In this document: one piece after another, positions 1 through 9,320 of the stretch
Layout of the letters: each line of letters begins with the position of its first letter
Position numbering within the stretch: position 1 is the stretch's first letter
NCBI GenBank assembly: GCA_025351165.1
Contig: JANXWK010000005.1
Coordinates: 1-64,000 of the forward strand
Source of the DNA: Hyphomicrobiales bacterium
Lineage (GTDB): Bacteria > Pseudomonadota > Alphaproteobacteria > Rhizobiales > Beijerinckiaceae
Direction of reading: 5' to 3'
DNA length: 64,000 nt
The notes under the pieces: model-generated
What the model was told of the DNA's origin: nothing
Databases searched by the model: none
Seen by the model: the letters and a program-made list of their open reading frames with translations, nothing else
Translations under genes and position numbers: made by a program

Positions 1-81
1 ACTGAGTACCCAGAAGTAACCCTGCGTGATGCAAAAGCATTGCGGGAGTGGAAGGCGTGTCAGGCATCGGTCGGAACATGA
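1..81 (+). CDS. ileS: Isoleucyl-tRNA synthetase, C-terminal end (partial)
   Basis: An open frame enters from the left edge and stops at TGA 79-81. Its 26 residues include YPEVTLRDAKALREW, which resembles the C-terminal tail I recall for rhizobial IleS. ileS commonly lies just upstream of lspA in alphaproteobacteria, which supports the call. Only the tail is present, so no catalytic motif can be checked. This rests on recall of the family tail plus synteny and is moderately uncertain. Confidence 0.5.
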   Translation, partial: TEYPEVTLRDAKALREWKACQASVGT

Positions 82-102
82 TAATATTATCGCAAGAACA
101 GC

Positions 103-189
103 CGTCATGCGCGGGCTTGACCCGCGTATCCACGTCTTACAAAACAATAGTCAAAGACGTGGATGGACGGATCAAGTCCCTCCATGACG
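103..189. repeat. Imperfect palindromic intergenic repeat (REP-like)
   Basis: A long inverted repeat of about 87 bp. The inner arms ATCCACGTCTT (128-138) and AAGACGTGGAT (154-164) pair perfectly. The outer arms, GTCATG..GGGCTTGA on the left and TCAAGTCCC..CATGAC on the right, pair imperfectly. Elements of this type, with a CTTGACCCGCG..ATCCACGTCTT core, are scattered between genes in many alphaproteobacteria. It sits between ileS and lspA. A half copy lies at 49591-49624. Confidence 0.75.
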
Positions 190-220
190 ATGGTGGGCCA
201 ACACACAGCGTGCAATCCCA

Positions 221-721
221 ATGAAACCCTTCCCCTTCGGCCTTATCATCGCCGCCGCAACAACTTTCATAGATCAGGCTCAGAAGCTTTATTGCCTTAA
301 AGTGCTTGGCATGGTGGAAGGGCAGCGCATTGCCATCACATCTTTTTTTGATATTTGGCTGGTGTGGAATCACGGTATTTCATATGGGCTGTTTCAGCAA
401 AATACAGAGCTTGGCCGCTGGGGATTGGTTGCGTTTAAAATAATTGCCTCCATCGCTCTATTGGTTTGGCTGTGGCAGGCAGTAAACAAGCTGACAGCTA
501 TTGCCCTTGGCCTTATTATTGGCGGTGCAATTGGCAATGCAATAGACCGCGCAAGCTATGGCGCGGTGGCGGATTTCTTTCACCTTCACTATGGTGGCAT
601 AAGCTGGTATGTGTTTAACATTGCAGATTGCGCAATTGTTGTAGGTGTGATGGTTTTGCTGTACGAGGCTTGGATAGCACCAAACTCTGCTAAGAGTTCG
701 TCTGCCACGGATTTGCCATGA
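221..721 (+). CDS. lspA: Lipoprotein signal peptidase (signal peptidase II)
   Basis: This inner-membrane aspartic protease removes the signal peptide from prolipoproteins after lipidation. The 166-residue protein has the normal length and four hydrophobic segments. It carries the family blocks IDQxxK (residues 18-22), WNHGISYG (49-56), GGAIGNAIDR (101-110) and FNIADCAI (132-139). The catalytic aspartates should be D118 (in GAVADFF) and D136. No strong Shine-Dalgarno precedes the ATG, but the N-terminus matches the family. The final step of lipoprotein maturation, lnt, is also in this window at 54.5 kb. Confidence 0.95.
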   Translation: MKPFPFGLIIAAATTFIDQAQKLYCLKVLGMVEGQRIAITSFFDIWLVWNHGISYGLFQQNTELGRWGLVAFKIIASIALLVWLWQAVNKLTAIALGLIIGGAIGNAIDRASYGAVADFFHLHYGGISWYVFNIADCAIVVGVMVLLYEAWIAPNSAKSSSATDLP

Positions 722-761
722 TTTTATGGCTTATGAGGCCTGCACATTTTTTGAGGGTAAC

Positions 762-1400
762 ATGCGTTTAAAAACAGCTTTTACTACAGTCGTTTTGTTC
801 ACCGCTTTTTTAGGGGTGTCTGCGCCAGCTAATGCCCAGATAGGCGAAATCATAGATGGCATAGGCTTTGGCAAGGAAAAAGACCCCATCGAATATCGTG
901 AGCGTGCGCCCTTAGTTGTGCCCCCTTCTTACAAATTGCGTCCGCCAGAGGATAGATCACCAGCAGCCCGTATTACAAACTGGCCAAATGATCCGGACGT
1001 GGCAAAAAAGAAGGCCAAAGACGAAGATAACCGTCGACCACGTGCAACCTCTAATGAAACGGGTGGCCCAAAACTATCTGTTGATGAGCTGCGCGCAGGA
1101 CGTGTTGCAGGTGCAGGTGCGCCTGTTAATGGACAGTTTGACCCGACCCGCCCAGATTCGCGTGGCTGGCTTAATCCAGACGTGGTGCGGTCTCAGGGGC
1201 AGGCCTTCAAGGGCGCCCAGGATCCAGATGTAAAGCCTGGTGAAGAGCCAAAACGCCGTTATCTGACGGATCCGCCAAAAGGTATACGCGCGGCGGCGGC
1301 TGGCGCGCCTGTGACTGCAACGCGTGACAGGTCTGGCCCCTCTCTAGATGAAGAATCAAGCCCTTATTCTTTCCTGCTGCCTAAAAAGCAGGATGAGTAA
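762..1400 (+). CDS. Secreted proline-rich envelope protein (DUF3035/BamF-like?)
   Basis: A 212-residue protein beginning at ATG 762, preceded by TGAGGG at 753-758. An upstream in-frame ATG at 726 has no such site and would bury the signal peptide. The N-terminus is a Sec signal ending in APANAQ. The mature part contains RAPLVVPPSYKLRPPE, resembling the xPLxxPPxxxLRPP block of DUF3035 proteins, a family linked to outer-membrane assembly (BamF) in some alphaproteobacteria. The rest is low-complexity, charged and Pro/Gly-rich, with no catalytic motif. Its place between lspA and the M16 pair fits an envelope role. The family assignment is tentative. Confidence 0.6.
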   Translation: MRLKTAFTTVVLFTAFLGVSAPANAQIGEIIDGIGFGKEKDPIEYRERAPLVVPPSYKLRPPEDRSPAARITNWPNDPDVAKKKAKDEDNRRPRATSNETGGPKLSVDELRAGRVAGAGAPVNGQFDPTRPDSRGWLNPDVVRSQGQAFKGAQDPDVKPGEEPKRRYLTDPPKGIRAAAAGAPVTATRDRSGPSLDEESSPYSFLLPKKQDE

Positions 1401-1651
1401 ATTTCAGGATGATTAAATTCCATGAAGTGTTTCAATAAAAAACGCTTCATCACGTGTGGACATTTAAATCTATCTGTCCTGTTGAGTTAGAACCAGCTGA
1501 CATCTGGAATAAATCTTCTTTTCAGAGAGTTTAAAGCATTTGGCCATAAATCTATTCTGATGATGGACGAAGCCTGCAAAACAGGATAAATTTGTTTGCA
1601 GGGTCACACCAAGAATTTTTTCAGAACTTTTACCTATCTGGATTTAGATAC

Positions 1652-2941
1652 ATGAGTCAAAATCAGCCAGTTTCCTCTACTACAGCAATTACAGATTATG
1701 AACTTGAAAATGGGTTGCAGATTGTGGTGATTGAAGATCATCGTACACCTGTAGCAACCCATATGGTATGGTATAAAAATGGTTCCGCTGATGACCCCCA
1801 AGGCAAGTCTGGCATCGCTCATTTTCTTGAACACCTTATGTTTAAAGGCACTAAAACACACCCAAAGGGTGAGTTTTCCAATATAGTTGCAGAGCTTGGT
1901 GGTCAGGAAAACGCTTTTACCTCTGTTGACTACACAGCTTACTATCAGCGCATAGCCAAAGAGCATCTTGGCACCATGATGAGCTTTGAGGCAGACCGCA
2001 TGATTAATCTTATCCTCAGCGAGGAAGATGTAAATCCAGAGCGTGAAGTTGTACTGGAAGAGCGCCTTATGCGCACTGATAGTGATCCTGGAGCGCAGCT
2101 GCAGGAAAGTATTGCTGCTACTTTATTTACGCATCACCCTTATGGAACGCCAATCATTGGTTGGGAGCACGAAATCAGGGATCTGAACCGCGAGGACGCG
2201 CTGGATTACTATACACGCTTCTACACACCAGAAAATGCCATTCTCATTGTGGCAGGTGATGTATCTCCAGAAGATGTAAAGCGTTTGGCGCAGGAAACAT
2301 ATGGAAAAATTCCACGACACAACCTTGCGCCTCAACGTGTGCGTACACTGGAACCAGCTCCACGCACCGCAAGGCGTGTAAGTATGACAGATGAAAAAGT
2401 CGAGCAGCCCGTTTTTCAGCAGGCTTTCCTTGTGCCAACTTACCGTATAGCCAAAGGTAATGATGCAGAAGCGCTGGATGTCCTCTGCCAGCTTTTAGGT
2501 GGCAGTTCGGTCAGTCGTCTTTATAAAACACTGGTTATTGAAAAAGAAATGGCAACGAATGTCGGCTGTTGGTACATGAGTACGGCGCTGGACCAGGCGC
2601 AGTTCATGCTTTACGGCGTGCCGCGTGAAGGGATTACCCTTGAGGCGCTGGAGCAGGCAAGCAACGCTGTTATATCAGAGCTTGCATCAAATCTTGTCCC
2701 TGAAGCTGAGCTGGAGCGTGCAAAAACTAGACTGATGGCAGATGTCATCTATGCACAGGACAACCAGACGTCTCTTGCCCGTATTTACGGCACAACCTTG
2801 GCAACAGGATCAAGCATTGAAAGCGTGGCTCAATGGCCTCAAATGATTGAGGCTGTTACATCCGAAGATGTGCGAAGGGTTGCTGCAAAATATCTTAACC
2901 CACAGATTGCAGTAACGGGTCATCTTCTAAAAGCTGCCTGA
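1652..2941 (+). CDS. M16 family zinc metallopeptidase, catalytic subunit
   Basis: A 429-residue pitrilysin/processing-peptidase-like protein. The inverted zinc motif HFLEH (H57, E60, H61) is followed by a third ligand at about E137 (VVLEERLM), as expected for an active M16 subunit. I chose ATG 1652 (MSQNQP); an in-frame TTG at 1592 would add 20 residues. With either start there is no clear signal peptide, although many relatives are exported. It is followed 25 bp later by a second M16 gene without the zinc motif, the usual active/inactive heterodimer arrangement. The substrate is unknown. Confidence 0.9.
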   Translation: MSQNQPVSSTTAITDYELENGLQIVVIEDHRTPVATHMVWYKNGSADDPQGKSGIAHFLEHLMFKGTKTHPKGEFSNIVAELGGQENAFTSVDYTAYYQRIAKEHLGTMMSFEADRMINLILSEEDVNPEREVVLEERLMRTDSDPGAQLQESIAATLFTHHPYGTPIIGWEHEIRDLNREDALDYYTRFYTPENAILIVAGDVSPEDVKRLAQETYGKIPRHNLAPQRVRTLEPAPRTARRVSMTDEKVEQPVFQQAFLVPTYRIAKGNDAEALDVLCQLLGGSSVSRLYKTLVIEKEMATNVGCWYMSTALDQAQFMLYGVPREGITLEALEQASNAVISELASNLVPEAELERAKTRLMADVIYAQDNQTSLARIYGTTLATGSSIESVAQWPQMIEAVTSEDVRRVAAKYLNPQIAVTGHLLKAA

Positions 2942-2966
2942 TTATCAAATTCTACGAAAGTATATT

Positions 2967-4262
2967 ATGTCATCCAATTTTACACCCTCATCTCATGCAG
3001 ATGCCAGCGTTAAGCCTTCAAATCGTGTACAGAGCATAGTTTCTGCCAAAGGCATAGAAGTCTGGCTTGTAGAAGATTACACAGTGCCACTTCTAGCGCT
3101 TGAATTTTCGTTTCAAGGCGGCGCGGCGCAGGATGAGCCAGAAAAAGCTGGAACAAGTAATTTGCTTTCTGGCCTGCTGGATGAGGGCGCAGGCCCCTAT
3201 GACAGCGATGCTTTTCAGTCGCGTGTTGAAGATCTGGCGCTTGATCTGTCATTCAATTGTGGGGCAGATTTCTTTGGCGGTACAATGCGCACGCTAATCA
3301 AGCATCGTGATGCCGCGTTTGACATGCTCAGGCTTGCCTTGAATGAAGCCCTTATAAACCAAAATTCAATTGACCGTGTAAAGGCCCAGATTATTTCTGG
3401 CCTCAAGCACGAAGAAAAAGATCCAAACTCCATGGCCGCCAAGGCATGGCGACAAATTAGTTTTCAAGGCCACGTTTATGGCAGGCCAGTACGTGGAAAC
3501 TATGAAACTGTAGACACAATTACCCGTGAAGATATCTTACTCTTTCAATCCAGGATTTTTGCGCGGTCCAACTTAAAAGTAGCTGTTGTAGGCGCTATCA
3601 ATGCCAGCGATCTTCTTAGGCTTATTGATACAACATTTGGAAACCTTGCGGAAAAAGCGCAGTTGATCAATGTGCCTTTTATTGCTCCAGCGGGACAAGG
3701 AACGACCAAAATCATTCCTCTTGATGTGCCGCAATCCGTTATACAGTTTGGATCAGCTGGGCCTTTGCGCAACAGTCCTGATTTTATGTCAGCAAGTGTA
3801 ATCAACCACATTTTAGGCGGCGGCGTTTTCTCAGCGCGCCTGTTTAAAGAAGTGCGCGAAAAACGTGGCCTTGCTTACTCGGTTTATTCAAGCTTGAACT
3901 GTTATCGTTCAGCTGGAGTCTTTGTTGGTGCAACTGCAACTAAAAACGAGCGCGCCCGAGAATCACTGGATGTCATTCAGGAGCAGATTGCGGATCTAGC
4001 ACAAAATGGCCCAACCAGCGAGGAACTGATAAATGCCAAAAAATATTTGACTGGTTCCTACGCTCTGCGCTTTGACACATCCTCCAAAATTGCAGGACAG
4101 CTTGTGCAGATTCAAAATGAGGATCTTGGCATAGATTATATTGATCGCCGTAATAGCGAGGTTGAGGCTGTAACCCCTGAACAGGCTAAAAACGCAGCTT
4201 TTGAACTGCTAGGAAGCGGTAAGCTGCTTGTAACAGTTGTGGGACAACCTGAAGGGTTTTAG
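2967..4262 (+). CDS. M16 family peptidase-like protein, non-catalytic partner
   Basis: A 431-residue M16 homologue in which the HxxEH motif is absent; the corresponding region reads KAGTSNLLSGLLDEGAG. The C-terminal domain keeps the conserved SARLFKEVREKRGLAYSVYS block that helps bind substrate in the partner chamber. In this family, paired genes of this kind encode a heterodimer whose active site is in the first protein. The gene directly follows that catalytic subunit and is probably co-transcribed with it. Confidence 0.9.
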   Translation: MSSNFTPSSHADASVKPSNRVQSIVSAKGIEVWLVEDYTVPLLALEFSFQGGAAQDEPEKAGTSNLLSGLLDEGAGPYDSDAFQSRVEDLALDLSFNCGADFFGGTMRTLIKHRDAAFDMLRLALNEALINQNSIDRVKAQIISGLKHEEKDPNSMAAKAWRQISFQGHVYGRPVRGNYETVDTITREDILLFQSRIFARSNLKVAVVGAINASDLLRLIDTTFGNLAEKAQLINVPFIAPAGQGTTKIIPLDVPQSVIQFGSAGPLRNSPDFMSASVINHILGGGVFSARLFKEVREKRGLAYSVYSSLNCYRSAGVFVGATATKNERARESLDVIQEQIADLAQNGPTSEELINAKKYLTGSYALRFDTSSKIAGQLVQIQNEDLGIDYIDRRNSEVEAVTPEQAKNAAFELLGSGKLLVTVVGQPEGF

Positions 4263-4273
4263 CCATATCTGCA

Positions 4274-5344
4274 TTGCCTCGCATTAACTGGATCGACTAT
4301 GCAAAAGGCATATGCATTGTGATGGTTGTCATGATGCATTCAACGCTGGGTGTTGGTGAAATATTAAAGGGCGAGGGCTGGCTGCATTGGGTTGTTGCAT
4401 GGGCACGTCCCTTCAGAATGCCAGACTTTTTTTTAATCGCTGGACTTTTTCTCTCGCGCAGCATCTTGCATAGCTGGCCACGATACATTGATCGGAAGCT
4501 TGTTCATTTTTTATATTTTTATGTCCTCTGGATGCTCATACAGCTTGTTATGAAGCAGGGACATCTGATATTTGCGGAGCCTGCTGTTTTTCTCAAAGAG
4601 CTTTGCCTTGCTTTTCTTGAGCCTTATGCAACGCTTTGGTTCATTTATATTTTACCCATTATGTTTGTGGTTGTGAAATCAATATCAAATCTGCCAAAAT
4701 GGACAGTTTTATCAGTTGCAGCTCTTGCAGAAACATTTTGCCGCATATTCTATTGGCATACAGGCTGGATAATTCTTGATGAATTTCCAATAAGGTTTGT
4801 CTATTTTTATGCGGGCTATGCTTTTGCCCCTCTGGTGTTTGGCTGGGTCGACTGGGTTCAGAAAAACCAGCTCCGCTCTGTTGCCCTCCTGGTGCTGTGG
4901 AGTTTGGTAAATGGAGCAGCAATAATTATACCCGCCTCTGTTTTACCCTTGGGAATGGTACCTGCGCATATGTTGGCATCCCAAACGTCTGAATTTGGTT
5001 CTTTAGCTTTTTATCCAGGGTTTAGTCTGTTTTTTGGAACTGCAGGGATATTGGCTGTTCTTGCTTTAGCCGGGTTGCTTGCGCAAAAAAATTATTTTGA
5101 AATACTCAGATATACGGGATCTCATTCTCTTGTCGTTTACCTGTCCTTTTTTATACCAATGGCTTTCACCAGAATTATGCTGATAAGGTCAGGGTTTACT
5201 AATGTTACACTGGTTTCGTTTCTTGTAACACTTGCCGCCATAGGTGTACCCCTTGTCTTCTACAGGGCAATTTGTGATAACAAACTAAACATGAAGAAAC
5301 TAAAATTTTTGTACGAACGCCCGTCCAAGTTACGCTTTGCATAG
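4274..5344 (+). CDS. Acyltransferase 3 family integral membrane protein
   Basis: A 356-residue, strongly hydrophobic protein with roughly ten predicted membrane segments. The N-terminal INWIDYAKGICIVMVVMMH block is the acyltransferase-3 / fucose 4-O-acetylase-like signature, with the conserved membrane-embedded His, followed by FRMPDFFLIAGLF. Such proteins O-acylate sugars of surface polysaccharides; the substrate cannot be read from sequence. No ATG is available near the N-terminal motif, so TTG 4274 is the most likely start. It begins 11 bp after the M16 gene and may be read through from it. Confidence 0.8.
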   Translation: MPRINWIDYAKGICIVMVVMMHSTLGVGEILKGEGWLHWVVAWARPFRMPDFFLIAGLFLSRSILHSWPRYIDRKLVHFLYFYVLWMLIQLVMKQGHLIFAEPAVFLKELCLAFLEPYATLWFIYILPIMFVVVKSISNLPKWTVLSVAALAETFCRIFYWHTGWIILDEFPIRFVYFYAGYAFAPLVFGWVDWVQKNQLRSVALLVLWSLVNGAAIIIPASVLPLGMVPAHMLASQTSEFGSLAFYPGFSLFFGTAGILAVLALAGLLAQKNYFEILRYTGSHSLVVYLSFFIPMAFTRIMLIRSGFTNVTLVSFLVTLAAIGVPLVFYRAICDNKLNMKKLKFLYERPSKLRFA

Positions 5345-5417
5345 GAAAACCTCATAATTCCTTGCGTAAGGTAGGTGGTTGTGTCACCAGTAACTTCATT
5401 TTAATCAGGAGTTTTTC

Positions 5418-6398
5418 ATGTCCCTTATCGCAGATCAGATCGTTGATCGTCGTATTTTGAGTAGGCGTGTTTCTTTCTGGCGTATAGTAAGCATACTCAT
5501 GGCAATTGCTCTTGTTGCAGGAGTGGGCATTCTGGCAGGTGGTGGTTTACAGACTGATCACGTTAGGCCACATATTGCACGCGTCAGCATTGCAGGTCTG
5601 ATCACAGGAGATACCGCAACACTCAATCTGCTGGAATCTGTACAAAAATCATCAACTGTACAAGGTGTAATTCTTTCAATTGAAAGTCCTGGTGGTACTG
5701 TTTCTGGTTCAGAAGAACTTTATGAAGGTATAAGGCGCCTATCCGCAGTTAAGCCAGTTGTTGCAGTTGTGGGGAACACAGCCGCTTCAGGCGCTTATAT
5801 TGCAGCCATTGGAGCTGATCACATTGTCTCACGCGGTGGTGCAATCGTTGGATCAATTGGTGTCATTGCCCAGATTCCAAATGCAACCAAACTATTGTCA
5901 AATATTGGCATTGAAATGGAAACAGTTCGTTCATCTCCTCTCAAAGCATCTCCAAGTGGCCTTGAACCGACACCACCAGAAGCACGAAGGGCGTTGGAGG
6001 CCACTATTCTTGACAGTTTTTCATGGTTCAAGGGGCTTGTGAAAGAGCGTCGTAATTTATCAGATGATCAGCTTAAAGTTGTGGCAGACGGGCGCGTATT
6101 TACAGGGCGTCAAGCTCTTCCGCTTAAATTGGTGGACGAATTGGGTGGCGAGATGGAGGCCAAAAGATGGCTTCAAAGGGAAAAAAAATTGCCTGAAAAT
6201 TTGAATATAGAAGATTGGAAGAGGTCGGATTCTTCAAAGTCATTCAATTTTTTAAGGAATTTGGCAAAACTGTCTCAGGCGAGTGGCCTTGAGTCCCTGT
6301 CTAAAGTCTTGAGTGTAATATCTGGAAATATTGAGCAGAATCAGCAGACGGGTCTAATGGTCGTGTGGTCTCCTGCAGGTGAAACCAGCTCAAAATAA
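5418..6398 (+). CDS. sppA: Signal peptide peptidase SppA (S49 serine protease)
   Basis: A 326-residue short-form SppA, which degrades cleaved signal peptides at the inner membrane. One N-terminal membrane anchor lies at about residues 22-43. The Ser/Lys dyad should be S124 (TAASGAY) and K176 (SPLKASPSG), 52 residues apart as in short SppAs; the SIESPGGTVSGSE block at 88-100 is also present. AGGAG at 5408-5412 supports the ATG. In rhizobia sppA normally precedes ihfB, as here. Confidence 0.95.
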   Translation: MSLIADQIVDRRILSRRVSFWRIVSILMAIALVAGVGILAGGGLQTDHVRPHIARVSIAGLITGDTATLNLLESVQKSSTVQGVILSIESPGGTVSGSEELYEGIRRLSAVKPVVAVVGNTAASGAYIAAIGADHIVSRGGAIVGSIGVIAQIPNATKLLSNIGIEMETVRSSPLKASPSGLEPTPPEARRALEATILDSFSWFKGLVKERRNLSDDQLKVVADGRVFTGRQALPLKLVDELGGEMEAKRWLQREKKLPENLNIEDWKRSDSSKSFNFLRNLAKLSQASGLESLSKVLSVISGNIEQNQQTGLMVVWSPAGETSSK

Positions 6399-6541
6399 AT
6401 CTTTTTCAACATTTTTATTCAAAACTTGTTTAAACTATGTAATTTATCCAAAATTTACTTAGTTTAAATTGATTATACGCATAATTTTTGTATGGTCCGA
6501 CTTACACTCTTTTGAGCACCAAGGCGAAAAGGCATATAAAA

Positions 6542-6874
6542 ATGATAAAGTCAGAATTAGTGCTCAAAATAGCCGAGCAAAATCCGCATCTCTATCAGCG
6601 CGATGTTGAAAATATTGTAAATTCAATTCTCAATGAAATTACATCAGCACTTGCCAATGGTGACCGTGTTGAGTTACGCGGGTTTGGGGCATTTTCTACA
6701 AAAAAACGCGAACCTCGTATCGGGCGCAACCCACGTACTGGTGAACAGGTTGATATTACAGGCAAAGTCGTTCCATCCTTCAAACAGAGTAAGGATATGA
6801 AAGCCCGCTTAAATATGGAACCTGAAAAAGTTCAGAAAAAAACGCCTTCCAAAGAACGGGCTAAATCTGCGTAA
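6542..6874 (+). CDS. ihfB: Integration host factor beta subunit
   Basis: A 110-residue nucleoid protein that heterodimerises with IhfA to bend DNA. The start is ATG 6542, giving [18 protein letters not shown], an almost textbook IhfB N-terminus; an upstream in-frame TTG at 6488 would add 18 unrelated residues. [25 protein letters not shown] contains the DNA-intercalating arm, with the conserved Pro in the GRNPRTGE loop. The C-terminus has a Lys/Glu-rich tail. It lies between sppA and lapA, the standard rhizobial order. The preceding 140 bp are very AT-rich and probably hold its promoter. Confidence 0.96.
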   Translation: MIKSELVLKIAEQNPHLYQRDVENIVNSILNEITSALANGDRVELRGFGAFSTKKREPRIGRNPRTGEQVDITGKVVPSFKQSKDMKARLNMEPEKVQKKTPSKERAKSA

Positions 6875-6884
6875 GGAATAGATC

Positions 6885-7229
6885 ATGCGCAGGATTCTAA
6901 AGCTTATACTGATAATACCAATTGCAGTTTGCATTTTGGTCATCGCCATATCAAACCGATCCCCAATCACGCTGTCCCTGGATCCTTTGTCAGCGAGCGA
7001 TCCTTTTTTTTCACTTAAAGCGCCATTATTTGTGTTTTTATTTTTGTCCTTGATGCTGGGCCTGTTGATTGGAGGTTTTTCAGTGTGGATGGCGCAAGGC
7101 ATTCACAGAAAAGCAGCCAAAAAATTAAATAGGGAAGTTTCAAGTTTGCACAGGGAAACCTCACAACTTAAATCTGAAATTTATCAGGCTAAATCGGCTG
7201 ATACATCAATGTCCACACATGTTTCTTGA
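6885..7229 (+). CDS. LapA-like domain (DUF1049) inner-membrane protein
   Basis: A 114-residue protein with two membrane segments (about residues 4-22 and 45-66) separated by SNRSPITLSLDPL, typical of LapA/DUF1049. It ends in a charged helix likely to form a coiled coil (KAAKKLNREVSSLHRETSQ). In enterobacteria LapA is linked to LPS assembly regulation; in rhizobia this gene is a fixed neighbour of ihfB. It starts 10 bp after ihfB and is probably co-transcribed. Confidence 0.85.
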   Translation: MRRILKLILIIPIAVCILVIAISNRSPITLSLDPLSASDPFFSLKAPLFVFLFLSLMLGLLIGGFSVWMAQGIHRKAAKKLNREVSSLHRETSQLKSEIYQAKSADTSMSTHVS

Positions 7230-7256
7230 GCCTTTAAATATGAGTATGAGTATCTA

Positions 7257-7919
7257 ATGCCAGTTCTTATTAAGATATGCGGATTGAACACACTCCATAG
7301 CCTGCAAGCAAGCCTGAAAGCAGGCGCTGACATGATAGGATTGGTGTTTCACCCTAAAAGTCCACGTTTTATACCAGTGAACGTAGCGGCTGATCTGGCC
7401 GATGAAGCTAGGGGCAGGGCCAAAATTATTGCCTTGATCTGTGATGCGGATGATAAAACCATCCAGCAGATTGACGATATGGTGGAGCCTGATTTTTACC
7501 AGTTACATGGCAAGGAAACGCCGGCCCGCATCAGTGAAATAAAAGCCAAATTCAAGCGTCCTGTCGTTAAGGCCATTGGCGTTTCAACTGCGGATGATCT
7601 GGCGGCTGTCTCGCAATATATGTCTGTTTGTGATCATATTCTACTTGATGCAAAACCACCAGCTGGCGCTGCTTATCCTGGTGGGCATGGCCTGGCATTT
7701 AATTTGAGCATTCTTGAAAAACTTGACCCTAAACAGGCTTTCATTCTTTCAGGCGGCTTAACACCACAGACGGTTGCAGCAGCAATCAAAACTGTTCGTG
7801 GAATGGGACGTAATATTATTGGAGTTGATGTCTCCTCTGGCGTTGAGGGCGCAAAGCAGGGTCAAAAAAGCCTTGAAAAAATTGATGCATTCATCAAGGC
7901 TGCACGTAAAGCGGGTTAA
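7257..7919 (+). CDS. trpF: Phosphoribosylanthranilate isomerase
   Basis: A 220-residue single-domain TIM barrel catalysing the third step of tryptophan synthesis. KICGL (residues 6-10, with the catalytic Cys) and GLVFHPKSPRFI match the family, as do the phosphate-binding LSGGLTP and GVDVSSGVE blocks near the C-terminus. It is in its usual place after ihfB-lapA. The genes normally next in line (trpB, trpA, accD, folC) are absent; they lie 25-38 kb away in this window. It converges on the LpoA-like lipoprotein gene with only 36 bp between them. Confidence 0.95.
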   Translation: MPVLIKICGLNTLHSLQASLKAGADMIGLVFHPKSPRFIPVNVAADLADEARGRAKIIALICDADDKTIQQIDDMVEPDFYQLHGKETPARISEIKAKFKRPVVKAIGVSTADDLAAVSQYMSVCDHILLDAKPPAGAAYPGGHGLAFNLSILEKLDPKQAFILSGGLTPQTVAAAIKTVRGMGRNIIGVDVSSGVEGAKQGQKSLEKIDAFIKAARKAG

Positions 7920-7955
7920 AGCCTGCCTTAAAAGAGTTGTTTTTCAAAATTATGA

Positions 7956-9149
7956 TTATTTTGCAAAACCTTTTGGTGCTGCACTCACGCTGTTCGCCCG
8001 ACCCAGATTTATCTGAAATACAGCTAAGGCACGATCATTTGTGCCATCGCTTCTGAAACGAAACACGCCATCCTGTCCTGAAAAGCCAGATGCATTAGTT
8101 AGCACATTTTCCTGGAACCGGTTTGCGCCTTGTGTTTTGGTAAGAGCTGCGACCAATGCTGTTGCATCAAACGCAAGTGTCGCAATACGTACTGGATTTT
8201 GACCAAACTTAGCTTTGTAACGTTGGGCAAAACTGTTAAAGCCTGTTGTTTCTGGAGCTGGAAACACAGCTCCCTGAAGCTGGGGAATTTTGAAAACAGT
8301 TGGCTGGTTCCAGACGCTTGTGCCAAGAACTGTCACTTTGCTCAAATCAATACCTGCACTGGAAAGGGCTTGGGCAACGGAGGGCAGATTAGCAGCATCC
8401 TCAGGAATAAAAAGGGCATCTGCGCCTGAAATACCTGTTTTGATGCGTTGGGCAGCGCTCGTGACCGCAGACCCGTTATAACGCTCTGTTGCAACAATAC
8501 GCCCACCAGCCTGTCTGACTTTTTGTTCAAAATTCTGCACGGCGATATTGCCATATGCGCTGTCTGGCGCAAGCACTGCAAAAGATTTCCTGCCCTTTTC
8601 CGTAGCATAGCCAACAATCCGCTCAACATCAGCCTGTGGTGTGAAGCTAAGGAGATACACACCTCGTGTTGCAACAGCCTCATCAGATGAAAACGCAATC
8701 ATGCTTTTGCCTGCACTTTGCGCAACACGGCTGGCAGACTGGACGGAACTGGCAAAAAGAGGCCCGATTATAAGCTCAGCACCCTCAGATATTGCCTGTT
8801 TGGTCGCTGCTGCTGCGCCCTCGCCTGTACCAAGATCATCTTTGACCAACAACGTAACATCCTGACTTTGAAATTCACTTAAAGCCAACTCAGCGGAATT
8901 GCGCAGGGCTGTTGCTGCCACTGCACCATTGGGAGAGCTTAGAGGCAGGATAAGCCCAACCTTGACATGGCCGGTTCCAATTGTTGCACCGCTGACAGGG
9001 GCAGTATTTGCAGGAGCCTGTGTTGCAATAACAGCTGGTGGGGCTGGATTAAGTGTATCAAGTCCTGCAAGTCCACTGCAAGACGACAGCACAATGCCTG
9101 AACATACGATACCAAAAACATTGAGTGGTTTGCGAATGGAAAATTGCAT
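7956..9149 (-). CDS. LpoA-like lipoprotein (penicillin-binding protein activator family)
   Basis: A 397-residue protein with a type II signal peptide and lipobox (IVLSSC). The body has a periplasmic-binding fold of the Leu/Ile/Val-receptor type: VGLILPLSSPNG at the start and a repeated two-lobe pattern with GPLFASSVQSASRVAQ. Proteins of this type encoded divergently from rsmI-yraN are annotated as LpoA/YraM-like activators of penicillin-binding proteins, acting at the outer membrane. That role is known for enterobacterial LpoA and inferred here. The arrangement LpoA-like / rsmI / yraN / gshB is typical. Confidence 0.85.
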   Translation of the reverse strand: MQFSIRKPLNVFGIVCSGIVLSSCSGLAGLDTLNPAPPAVIATQAPANTAPVSGATIGTGHVKVGLILPLSSPNGAVAATALRNSAELALSEFQSQDVTLLVKDDLGTGEGAAAATKQAISEGAELIIGPLFASSVQSASRVAQSAGKSMIAFSSDEAVATRGVYLLSFTPQADVERIVGYATEKGRKSFAVLAPDSAYGNIAVQNFEQKVRQAGGRIVATERYNGSAVTSAAQRIKTGISGADALFIPEDAANLPSVAQALSSAGIDLSKVTVLGTSVWNQPTVFKIPQLQGAVFPAPETTGFNSFAQRYKAKFGQNPVRIATLAFDATALVAALTKTQGANRFQENVLTNASGFSGQDGVFRFRSDGTNDRALAVFQINLGRANSVSAAPKGFAK

Positions 9150-9320
9150 GATTAGGCTTGCCCCTTTAAATTTTAGCTGATGCCTTGAAATATGCTACAG
9201 CTTCGAAAATCTAGTTGAACAATGATTCTCGTATTTAATAAAATTTATCAACTGCTAACCATGCTTATGCGCATAAATTATCGTGCAGGGGTTGGAAACA
9301 CAAGTCATGAATGCCCATCC